DNA from: Cupriavidus sp. 2SB
GTDB lineage: Bacteria; Pseudomonadota; Gammaproteobacteria; Burkholderiales; Burkholderiaceae
Assembly (NCBI RefSeq): GCF_005503625.1
Contig: NZ_SCMX01000057.1
Coordinates: 1 to 44,043, forward strand
DNA: 44,043 nucleotides
Reading direction: 5' to 3'
Positions 35,054-41,910 of the stretch are shown piece by piece (the stretch's first letter is position 1; each line of letters begins with the position of its first letter). The notes beneath the pieces were generated by a model. The model saw nothing but the letters and a program-made list of their open reading frames with translations, was not told the origin of the DNA and made no database searches. Made by a program: the position numbers and the translations under genes.

Positions 35054-36169
35054 ATGGACAGACGCAATTTCCTGCGGCTTGGTGCCGCAATTCCGGTTTC
35101 CATCGGCGCCGGCGGCATGGCGCCGGCATTTTCCGCAACGGCTTCGAAGGATGCGACGCCCGCATCCGAGGGCTGGCGCGTCTACGAGATGACTACCGAA
35201 GTCATGCTGCCCGAATCCCCCGGGGCCGCCACCGTCTGGTTGCCGGTCACCGCCGCGCGGCTCGGTGACTACCAGCGGACCCTGTCGAGCGAGTGGATCG
35301 CGCCGGGCGGCCAAGCCCGTGTCACGCGTGCCGGCCCCTACGATGTGGGCATGGTTGTCATCGACTGGCCCCGTCCCACCCCCGGCGCACCGCTGACCGC
35401 TCGCATGGTCAACACCGTGGCACTGCGCGACCGCGACGTGGATCTCGGCGCAGCCCCTTCGGCCCGCGCTACGCGCGAATCCCCGGCTGCGCTGCAGGAG
35501 TACTTGCGCCCTACGCAGTTGATGCCCACCGACGGCATCGTGCGGAAGACCGCGCTGATGATCACGGCCGGCATGACCGATGACATGACCAAGGCGCAGG
35601 CCATCTACCAGTGGGTGGTCGACCACACCTGCCGCGACGCCGCCGTGCGTGGCTGCGGCACCGGCGACGTGGTGACCATGCTGAAGACTGGCGGCATCAT
35701 GAACGGCAAGTGTGCCGACATCAACGGGCTGTTCGTGGCATTGGCCCGCGCCGCCGGCATTCCGGCGCGCGATGCGTATGGGGTGCGCGTGGATAACTCC
35801 GCGCTCGGTTTCAAGGCGCTGGGCAAGGCAGGCGATATCTCCAAGGCGCAGCATTGCCGGTCCGAGTTCTACGCGGCCGGCGTCGGCTGGATTCCTGCTG
35901 ACCCTGCCGATGTTCGCAAGGTGGCGCTCGAAGAAGTCCCGGGTGGACTGCCGATGACGGACGCCAAGGTACGCGCCGCCCGCGCGATGCTGTTCGGCGC
36001 GTGGGAAGGCAATTGGGTGGCCTACAACCACGGCCACGACGTGCGCCTGCCGGGCGGTGGCACGGTGCCTTTCCTGATGTATCCGCAGACGAGAACCGTG
36101 GCAGGCATGCTCGATAGCCTGGATCCAGCGGCCTCCGGGTATCGCATCACGTCGCGCCGGGTCGCTTGA
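35054..36169 (+). CDS. Tat-exported transglutaminase-like protein
   Basis: A 371-aa protein with a Tat signal: MDRRNFLRLGAAIPVS, cleavage near FSA-TA. The transglutaminase-like core shows C220 in GKCADINGLFVALARAAGIP, H267 in HCRSEFYAAGVGW and D283 in PADPADVRK, the full Cys-His-Asp triad. It could be a periplasmic peptidase or amide-bond-processing enzyme. It lies 185 bp after selC on the same strand but is set off by a palindrome, so a link to the formate dehydrogenase locus is positional only, although both products use the Tat pathway. Context after it: another palindrome at 36177-36218. Confidence 0.9.
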   Translation: MDRRNFLRLGAAIPVSIGAGGMAPAFSATASKDATPASEGWRVYEMTTEVMLPESPGAATVWLPVTAARLGDYQRTLSSEWIAPGGQARVTRAGPYDVGMVVIDWPRPTPGAPLTARMVNTVALRDRDVDLGAAPSARATRESPAALQEYLRPTQLMPTDGIVRKTALMITAGMTDDMTKAQAIYQWVVDHTCRDAAVRGCGTGDVVTMLKTGGIMNGKCADINGLFVALARAAGIPARDAYGVRVDNSALGFKALGKAGDISKAQHCRSEFYAAGVGWIPADPADVRKVALEEVPGGLPMTDAKVRAARAMLFGAWEGNWVAYNHGHDVRLPGGGTVPFLMYPQTRTVAGMLDSLDPAASGYRITSRRVA

Positions 36170-36176
36170 CCCCGCG

Positions 36177-36218
36177 CTCCCCTCTACCACTTCGCGGTAC
36201 ACAAGCGGCAGAGGGGAG
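36177..36218. repeat. Degenerate REP-like palindrome
   Basis: Outer arms CTCCCCTCT (36177-36185) and AGAGGGGAG (36210-36218) are perfect; the 24-nt interior replaces the usual CCC...GGG core and contains a small CGC/GCG helix. It sits 8 bp after the stop of the transglutaminase-like gene. Family member with a diverged loop. Confidence 0.8.
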
Positions 36219-36260
36219 CCAACCATCCCTGCGCGCCCAAAAAAATTAACAAGATTCCCC

Positions 36261-36289
36261 TTGAAATGAGATCGATTCCCATTTACTAT
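36261..36289 (+). promoter_or_regulatory. Fur-box promoter
   Basis: A sigma70-like promoter, TTGAAA (36261-36266), 17-bp spacer, TACTAT (36284-36289), holds a 21-bp Fur-box-like palindrome (36264-36284) overlapping both hexamers: left arm AAATGAGATC, centre G, right arm ATTCCCATTT, with 7 of 10 positions paired. The pattern AAATG-x-GA...TTC-x-CATTT is that of the Fur consensus. The predicted transcription start is near 36296. Iron-bound Fur would occlude it, so transcription should rise under iron limitation. Confidence 0.75.
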
Positions 36290-36295
36290 CCATTC

Positions 36296-36530
36296 ACTGT
36301 CTGACGCACGGCACTGCCAAAACCGGACAGGAACAGATTGCAGAGGGTTGTTGGGTAGTGGATGCAGCGTAAGTCAGCCATCACCAACAATGTTCGATAC
36401 CGTCTTTTGTGGGGACCGCTCCGACACACGGAGCGTTTGGTAGTAGCCAGTCGCAGGAAGATCGGGAAAACATCCAGACCCCGTTTTCCCGATCGCGTCA
36501 TCCTGCGACAAGCCAGGCCACCTTTTTATT
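36296..36530 (+). ncRNA. Candidate Fur-controlled structured leader or small RNA
   Basis: Downstream of the Fur-box promoter no protein family is visible for ~420 nt, yet folding potential is strong: TTGTTGG/CCAACAA around 36340-36390; CGCTCCG (36417-36423) with CGGAGCG (36429-36435), loop ACACA; and a long hairpin, GTCGCAGGA + GATCGGGAAAAC (36450-36471) with GTTTTCCCGATC + TCCTGCGAC (36483-36509), 21 pairs interrupted by one asymmetric internal loop (A opposite six nt). A T5 tract follows at 36523-36527. It could be an iron-starvation small RNA (functional analogue of RyhB/PrrF) or a 5' leader of the Fur-family gene. The 3' end is uncertain. Confidence 0.5.
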
Positions 36531-36718
36531 CCGCGCGCCGTGCAGGCACAGCGCGCCGTCCGGGGCGATCCAGTATGGGCCGGCCCGAGCGACTCCCGCC
36601 TGATTCCGTCAAGCCCCGGCAGATGGGCCGCCAACCGAATGCGTTGGCGCAGCGCCCCTGCCCCGGATCCACCGATTTGGAGTACCAACCGAGCGCCCGT
36701 TCCGGCGCGAGCTGCCGC

Positions 36719-37162
36719 ATGACTACGTCCACCGTGAATTCCGATGCCGTCCCTCTCAAGCGCGCTGGCCTGAAGGCCACGTCGCCGCGCATGCACGTGC
36801 TGGAAGCGTTTCGCACCAGCAACCGCCGGCACCTGAGCGCGGAAGATGTCTACCGGATACTGCTCGATCACGAGGTCGATGCCGGTCTTTCCACGGTCTA
36901 CCGCGTGTTGAACCAGCTGGTGCAGGCCAATATCCTGCTGCGCCACAGCTTCGAGTCCGATCACGCAGTTTTCGAACTCAACGAAGGCGGCCATCACGAC
37001 CACCTGATCTGCGTGGGTTGCGGCGTGGTCGAGGAGTTCAAGGATGAAGGGATCGAGGCGCGCCAGAAACAGGTGGCTGCACAGAACGACTTCGTGTTGA
37101 GAGAGCACATGCTGGTGCTCTATGGGCTGTGCCCGGTGTGCCAGCAAGGGCAAGCGGGATAG
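36719..37162 (+). CDS. Fur-family metal-dependent repressor
   Basis: A 147-aa Fur-like regulator. The winged helix (about 15-85) includes GLKATSPRMHVLEAF, HLSAEDVYRILL and GLSTVYRVLNQLVQANIL. Metal-binding residues are in GGHHDHLICVGCGVVEEF (about 95-112), with a second CxxC in LYGLCPVCQQG, the structural zinc pair. It lacks the usual C-terminal His-rich tail and resembles a second Fur (Fur2-type) paralogue. The start ATG at 36719 matches the family; the frame happens to be open upstream to 36362, but that part is Arg/Pro-rich and overlaps the structured leader. The Fur-box promoter 430 bp upstream implies iron-dependent or auto-regulation. Confidence 0.92.
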   Translation: MTTSTVNSDAVPLKRAGLKATSPRMHVLEAFRTSNRRHLSAEDVYRILLDHEVDAGLSTVYRVLNQLVQANILLRHSFESDHAVFELNEGGHHDHLICVGCGVVEEFKDEGIEARQKQVAAQNDFVLREHMLVLYGLCPVCQQGQAG

Positions 37163-37281
37163 CCCTCCAGGTAACGCGCACGTTTCTTACAGAAACGCCA
37201 TGTGCGGTTACAAACGCGTGCAAACGGTAATACGCCACATCGGTAGAGTGGAGACATGACCTCTCACCCTTGGTGAATACC

Positions 37282-37659
37282 ATGAGCAAGCGCCCCCTCT
37301 ACCTTTCCCTGATCCTTGCCGGCACTGCCACGCTGGCCGTATCCACTGCCGCGATCGCCCGTGTGGATGTCGACGTCAACCTCGGCGTGCCCGTGGCACC
37401 GGTCTATGTGGCGCCGGCGCCCGTCTATGTGGCGCCCCAGCCGGTGTACGTTGCGCCGCCACCCCCGCCGCCCGTCGTATATCGCCCCGGCCCGCCGGTC
37501 ATCGTGGCGCCTGCACCGGCTGTAGTAATCGGCTGGCATGGCGAGCGCTACTGGGACGGCCGGCGCTGGTACGATCGCCACGAATACCGGCGATTCCACG
37601 ATCGCGACTACCACGCCGCGCATCGTTACGAGCACGACCGCGGTCCGTGGAACCGCTGA
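37282..37659 (+). CDS. Secreted PVYVAP-repeat protein
   Basis: A 125-aa protein: signal peptide (MSKRPLYLSLILAGTATLAV, cleavage near AIA-RV), DVDVNLGVPVAP, then repeats PVYVAPAPVYVAPQPVYVAP and a polyproline run, PGPPVIVAPAPAVVIGWHG, and a His/Arg/Tyr-rich end (RYWDGRRWYDRHEYRRF, HRYEHDRGPWNR). Function unknown; it resembles uncharacterised envelope proteins of Burkholderiales. In the upstream gap, related motifs TTACAGAAACG (from about 37190) and TTACAAACGCG (from about 37207) hint at a regulator site. The stop is 6 bp from that of the convergent transporter gene. Confidence 0.85.
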   Translation: MSKRPLYLSLILAGTATLAVSTAAIARVDVDVNLGVPVAPVYVAPAPVYVAPQPVYVAPPPPPPVVYRPGPPVIVAPAPAVVIGWHGERYWDGRRWYDRHEYRRFHDRDYHAAHRYEHDRGPWNR

Positions 37660-37665
37660 TTGGCC

Positions 37666-38577
37666 TTATGACCGGGCCGTAGCCGGCGCCACCGCCGGCG
37701 CGGACGGCCTGAGCACCAGCCAGACCGCCACGCCGATCAGCAACATGCCGCCTGCGTGCGCCCACGACAGCGTTTCGCCCAGGAACATCCACCCCCAGAC
37801 AATGCCGAACGGCGGAATCAGGAACGTTACCGTCAGCGAGCGCACCGGCCCCAGTTCGGCGATCAACTTGAAATACAGCACATAGGCGATGGCCGTGCAG
37901 AACATGCCCAGGCCGAGCATGGCGGCCCACAGGCCCGGGCCGGTAGCCGGCAGGGTGTTCTCGCGGATCAGCGCCGCCACACTGAACGGCAGCAGGAACA
38001 ATGCAGCGCCGATCAGGCTGCCGGCTGCCACCAGCCGGTTGTCGAGACCGCCCTGTGCCGTGATCCAGCGGCGCGTCAGGAATCCCGCCAACCCATAGCA
38101 AGAGGTGGCCACCAGGCAGGCCAGCGCGCCGAGCAGGACATCGTGCGAAAACACCACCGGTCCCGTGCGGGTCAGCACGGCCACCCCCGCCAGGCCGATC
38201 AGCACGCCCGCCGCCTTGGCGCGGGTCAGCTTCTCCGCAAAGAACAGCGCCCCGATCACCACACCCATCAGCGGCGTCATCGCATTGAAGATCGCGGAGT
38301 AGCCCGCTGGCAGCCATAGCGCCGCCACGGCGTACATCACGAAGGGAATCCCGGAATTGATGATGCCGAGCACGATCACCGCCCGCCACTTTCCCTTCAT
38401 GTCCCACCGCACGCCCAGGAACGGCAGGCACGCCGCCAGCGTCACGGCGCCGATCAACACGCGGAAAAAGGCGGTCGGCAGCGGCCCGAGCACGGGTGCC
38501 GCGATGCGGATGAACAGAAAGCTGGCGCCCCAGATAGCAGAGAGCGACAGCAGGCGGATCAATTGAATGGGTTGCAT
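37666..38577 (-). CDS. EamA-family (DMT superfamily) transporter
   Basis: A 303-aa membrane protein with ten predicted helices. Typical EamA residues: IWGASFLFIRIAAPVLGPLPTAFFRVLIGAV (first repeat) and PVRSLTVTFLIPPFGIVWGWMFLGETLSWAHAGG (second repeat). It probably exports a metabolite. The start ATG at 38577 was preferred to a TTG at 38595. It is not closely similar to the DMT protein at 20760-21659 by eye. Confidence 0.9.
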   Translation of the reverse strand: MQPIQLIRLLSLSAIWGASFLFIRIAAPVLGPLPTAFFRVLIGAVTLAACLPFLGVRWDMKGKWRAVIVLGIINSGIPFVMYAVAALWLPAGYSAIFNAMTPLMGVVIGALFFAEKLTRAKAAGVLIGLAGVAVLTRTGPVVFSHDVLLGALACLVATSCYGLAGFLTRRWITAQGGLDNRLVAAGSLIGAALFLLPFSVAALIRENTLPATGPGLWAAMLGLGMFCTAIAYVLYFKLIAELGPVRSLTVTFLIPPFGIVWGWMFLGETLSWAHAGGMLLIGVAVWLVLRPSAPAVAPATARS

Positions 38578-38927
38578 GGGTTTCAGGGGGCGCAATGATG
38601 ATGAGACAACAAGGAATACTGTTGCAGCCGAGCGACAGAAACGAAAATCCGCCCTGTATTCCCGCGATTGGGTAATGCCCGAGCCGATACGATTTCACTG
38701 CAATCCGGGCTGCGAAGCGCGCTGTTTCCGGACATCTGCCAACGGCGCCAATGACGAACACGTGTTCGAGTTGGCCGCCGAACATGCCCGGATATGGGGC
38801 AAAACCCACTTATGTGGCATTTTTGCCGCGATTTCGCTTTCGAGTGGCTTACGGTCCTACCCCACCGATGGAGGGGGCAATACCACACCACGTGACATCG
38901 CGTATTAGATTCCATTAAACTCTGTTC

Positions 38928-38999
38928 TGCGCCAGAGTTAATTGACCCCTCCGACGCATTCCCGACAAGCCGCCAGGCAACTGGCGGCTTCTTTTTTTT
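38928..38999 (+). ncRNA. Candidate ~72-nt small RNA or attenuator leader
   Basis: A plausible promoter, GTGACA (38892-38897), 18-bp spacer, TAAACT (38916-38921), is followed ~70 nt later by a strong terminator with no protein gene between. An inverted repeat, AACTCTG (38918-38924) and CAGAGTT (38933-38939), overlaps the -10 and the predicted start and may be an operator. Either a short small RNA ends at the terminator or read-through feeds the PadR-like gene 123 bp farther on, making this an attenuated leader. Confidence 0.45.
38967..38999 (+). terminator. Rho-independent terminator
   Basis: Stem AAGCCGCCAG (38967-38976), loop GCAA, CTGGCGGCTT (38981-38990): ten perfect pairs with a GCAA tetraloop of the stable GNRA type, followed by C and a run of eight T. 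It points rightwards. No rightward gene lies upstream of it within this gap. Confidence 0.93.
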
Positions 39000-39122
39000 C
39001 TGGCGTCGCGAAATCGTAAAACCACGTATCGTAGCGACTGCGGCGCGTCCCTGGGGTAGGACGTTTCGCGCACGTTGCATTCCCGCGTCAACCTATTGCC
39101 CCGGTTTTGCGTTGCCTGCCTC

Positions 39123-39488
39123 ATGAAACGACAGTTCCTTGGCTTGTTAGCCCGCGTCTACGTCATGCAATTTGCCATGGAGGTGCCAGCCACCGTGGCC
39201 ATGCTCGCTGAAATGCTCATGGAGTACGGATTCCAGGTGGATATTGGCACCGTACGCCCCTTGTTGCGCGCCCTGCAGATGGAGGGTTACCTCGAAAGCG
39301 TGCTGCGTGACGGCATCGGCCGGGTCTACCAATTGACCGAGCAAGGCCGCGAAGAGCTGGCCAGCAGCCGCAGCCGCATCGACGAGCTGTATCGCAGGCT
39401 GCACAACCCTTCGGTCTCGGACGATGAAATGCCGTCCCTTTCCGCCGGCCTGATGGGAAATACCCCCGCCGTCGCCACGAATTCCTGA
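39123..39488 (+). CDS. PadR-like transcriptional regulator
   Basis: A 121-aa protein with a winged-helix domain: VPATVAMLAEMLMEYGFQVDIGTVRPLLRALQMEGYLES (read in parts), then GRVYQLTEQGREELASSRSRIDELYRRL, the typical PadR wing and start of the dimerisation helix. The start ATG at 39123 was chosen; an alternative at 39075 adds 16 residues. It is monocistronic, closed by a strong terminator. The ligand and targets are unknown. Confidence 0.82.
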   Translation: MKRQFLGLLARVYVMQFAMEVPATVAMLAEMLMEYGFQVDIGTVRPLLRALQMEGYLESVLRDGIGRVYQLTEQGREELASSRSRIDELYRRLHNPSVSDDEMPSLSAGLMGNTPAVATNS

Positions 39489-39516
39489 ACCGCATACTGA
39501 GCGCCCCCGCTCGCGG

Positions 39517-39559
39517 AAACCCGGCTGACACACTCGTGTTGGCCGGGTTTTTGTTTTTT
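39517..39559 (+). terminator. Rho-independent terminator after the PadR-like gene
   Basis: A stem of 15 pairs: AAACCCGGC/GCCGGGTTT, then two G-U wobble pairs, then ACAC/GTGT with loop ACTC, followed by TTGTTTTTT. It lies 29 bp past the stop codon and faces the convergent GGDEF/EAL gene (stop at 39611). Confidence 0.93.
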
Positions 39560-39610
39560 CTGGGGAGGACGAACAACGCGGGCGAGGAAAAGCGTACCCG
39601 TTTCTGCGTA

Positions 39611-41560
39611 TCAAGCAGCGTGCGCAAAGCCCTTGCCGCCGAGCAGGATCTGGCGCAGCGCGTCCAGGCTGACGGGGTGGCTGAACAGGTAGCCCTGGAC
39701 CGCGTCGCAGCCCTCGCCGCGCAGGAATTCGAGCTGGGCCCGGGACTCCACGCCCTCGGCCACCACCTGCAGGTGCAACTGGTGGCCCAGCGCGATGATG
39801 GCCGCCGCCACGGCCCGGTCATGGCCGGGCGCAGCCAGGTCATCGACAAATGACTTGTCGATCTTGAGCTTGCTGATGGGCAGGCGGGTCAGGTAGCCCA
39901 GCCCCGAATAGCCCGTGCCGAAATCGTCGATGGACACCCCGACGCCAAGCTGGCGCACGCGACGGAACGTCTCGACGGTGATATCGCCGCCATCGACCAG
40001 AATCCCTTCGGTGACCTCGATGGTCAGGCTACCGGCCGGCAGGTCCGCTGCCTGGAGGCAACGCGCCACCACATCGGGGAAATTGGCTTCGCGCAGTTGC
40101 AGCGGCGAGATATTCACCGCTACGTCGATGTCGCGCCCCAGCTCGCGGCGCAATTGCTGGATCTCGCGGCAGGCTGTGGCCAGTGTCCATTCACCGAGTG
40201 CGCCGATCAGGCCGCATTGCTCCGCAATCGGGATGAATTCCGAGGGCTGCATCGTGCCGCGCTCGGCCGTTTCCCACGCAATGAGCGCCTCGACCCCCAC
40301 CACGGACAGCGTACCGACATCGACGATGGGCTGGTAGCGCAACCTGAACTCCTGCTCGGCCAGCGCGCGGCGCAGCAGTGCCTCGATGGTGAAACGCGCC
40401 AGCGTGGCCTCGGCCATCTCGCTGGCAAAGCGCCGGAGCTGCGCACGGCCGCTGCGCTTGGCCGCATACATCGCCGAATCGGCGGATTTGAGCAGTTCGG
40501 TCAGCGTACTGCCATCGTCCGGGAAAATCGCCATGCCCAATGACGGCGTCACGCGCAGCGACTGCCCCGCCAGTTGCAACTCTTCCGAGACCCGCGCCAG
40601 GATCTTGGCCGCCGCCAGTTCCGCCTCGCTGTCGTGGCGCAACCCGCCGAGCACCACCGCGAATTCGTCGCCGCCCATGCGCGCCACCACATCGCGCGGA
40701 CGCACTGCGCCGCGAATGCGGTCCGCGATCGTGCGCAGCACGTCATCGCCAACGGGGTGCCCCAGTGTCTCGTTGATGTGCTTGAAGTGATCCAGATCGA
40801 GCAGCAGCAGCGCCACGCGAGCGCCCTGCCGGCGCGCCTCGGCCAGTACTGCTTCTGTGCGGGCGTGCAGTTCGGTGCGGTTGGGCAAACCCGTCAGTGC
40901 GTCGTGCTGGGCCAGATGGCGGATGTATTCGTCCACGCGCCGGCGCTCGGTCAGGTCGTGCGCGATGGCCAGGAACCCGGTATCGGCGCTGCCATCGGTC
41001 ATCGCCGTCAGCGTGAGGTGCACGGGCAGGCGCGAGCCGCCCTTGCGCAGGTACACCCACTCGCGTTCATCGGGTACGCCGAGACGGGGTTTGGCGATCA
41101 ATGCCGGAAGCCCGGGCAGGACGGGCGTGCCGATCTCCCCGGAGAGCACACGCGCATGGGCGGCCACTTCGTCGGCGTCATGCAGACTGTCATAGGGCAT
41201 GCGGCCCACCAGTTCCGGCTCGCCGTACCAGAGCATCCGCTGGCCGGCCCGGTTGATGCCCGTAATCATGCCCGTGGCGTCGAAAGTAATCACGCAGAAG
41301 GGCGCCTGATCGAGCAGCCGCGCGTAGCGCATGCTGGCCGTGGCAGCGCTGCGCTCGGCCCGCGCCAGATTCGCGCGCAGGCTCACGGCTTCGGCATGGC
41401 TGGCCTGTTCGGCCATTTCGCGTTGCTGCCGGGCCTCGCGGCGGCTCCTCGTTACGCGGAGTCCGAGCCATACGGCGACCAGCGCTATGGCCATCACCAA
41501 CGCCCCACCCGCTGCATCGAGCAGCGCAAGCATGGTGGGAGACAGCGATGGCAAGGTCAT
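39611..41560 (-). CDS. PAS-GGDEF-EAL cyclic-di-GMP enzyme
   Basis: A 649-aa protein with one N-terminal membrane helix (about 12-34), a short coiled-coil (to ~75), a PAS domain (about 78-205), a diguanylate cyclase domain with GGDEF at 296-300 and intact inhibitory RxxD (RPRD, 287-290), and an EAL domain with EAL at 424-426 and DDFGTGYSGLGYL. Both catalytic signatures look intact, so it may make and break c-di-GMP. The start ATG at 41560 gives the membrane helix; the open frame extends upstream but without sense. It is divergent from another c-di-GMP protein. Confidence 0.94.
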   Translation of the reverse strand: MTLPSLSPTMLALLDAAGGALVMAIALVAVWLGLRVTRSRREARQQREMAEQASHAEAVSLRANLARAERSAATASMRYARLLDQAPFCVITFDATGMITGINRAGQRMLWYGEPELVGRMPYDSLHDADEVAAHARVLSGEIGTPVLPGLPALIAKPRLGVPDEREWVYLRKGGSRLPVHLTLTAMTDGSADTGFLAIAHDLTERRRVDEYIRHLAQHDALTGLPNRTELHARTEAVLAEARRQGARVALLLLDLDHFKHINETLGHPVGDDVLRTIADRIRGAVRPRDVVARMGGDEFAVVLGGLRHDSEAELAAAKILARVSEELQLAGQSLRVTPSLGMAIFPDDGSTLTELLKSADSAMYAAKRSGRAQLRRFASEMAEATLARFTIEALLRRALAEQEFRLRYQPIVDVGTLSVVGVEALIAWETAERGTMQPSEFIPIAEQCGLIGALGEWTLATACREIQQLRRELGRDIDVAVNISPLQLREANFPDVVARCLQAADLPAGSLTIEVTEGILVDGGDITVETFRRVRQLGVGVSIDDFGTGYSGLGYLTRLPISKLKIDKSFVDDLAAPGHDRAVAAAIIALGHQLHLQVVAEGVESRAQLEFLRGEGCDAVQGYLFSHPVSLDALRQILLGGKGFAHAA

Positions 41561-41910
41561 GAATCTGGCGACGCGAAAAGGGGGGAAAGACGCTTGCGCC
41601 AGCCTTCGAACGGCATGGAAAAGGGGCGCCCCGGCTGGCAAGTTGGGCGCACTATAACCTGCCCCCTTACGCCCGGAACAGTGCGGTCACCCCGGACAGT
41701 GGCGGGACACACACTTCGCGGCTTCGGCCATGCCACGGCCACGGCACTTGGCGTTCCTGTGCAGGGCTATCCAGCCGCGCCGGCGGTGTGCAAGTGTCGC
41801 GCAAATCGCACGGAGTCGGCGCGTGGAGGCTCGTTTGTCGCGAATGCCTCAAACGGGTGAGCCGTGATAGCTTACGATGGCGTCCGACGTAGCACCGGCG
41901 CCCGATCTTC
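41561..41910. other. Divergent intergenic region between two c-di-GMP genes
   Basis: A 350-bp region holding both promoters. I see no gene, and no strong terminator or palindrome. No clear ribosome site precedes either start. Confidence 0.4.

Larger units (their letters stand above)
38578..39122. other. 545-bp intergenic region with candidate sRNA
   Basis: No credible protein gene is seen here. It contains a 14-bp perfect palindrome CGAACACGTGTTCG (38755-38768), probably an operator of unknown identity, and the rightward promoter-terminator unit described separately. Confidence 0.5.

Noticed and set aside
36362..36718. N-terminal extension of the Fur-family gene to 266 residues
   Set aside because: The added 119 residues are Arg/Pro-rich with no family match and overlap the hairpins; the standard Fur start is at 36719.
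38567..38908. 113-residue open frame upstream of the candidate small RNA
   Set aside because: No ribosome site, no recognisable domain and no conservation evidence; it overlaps the DMT gene's promoter region.
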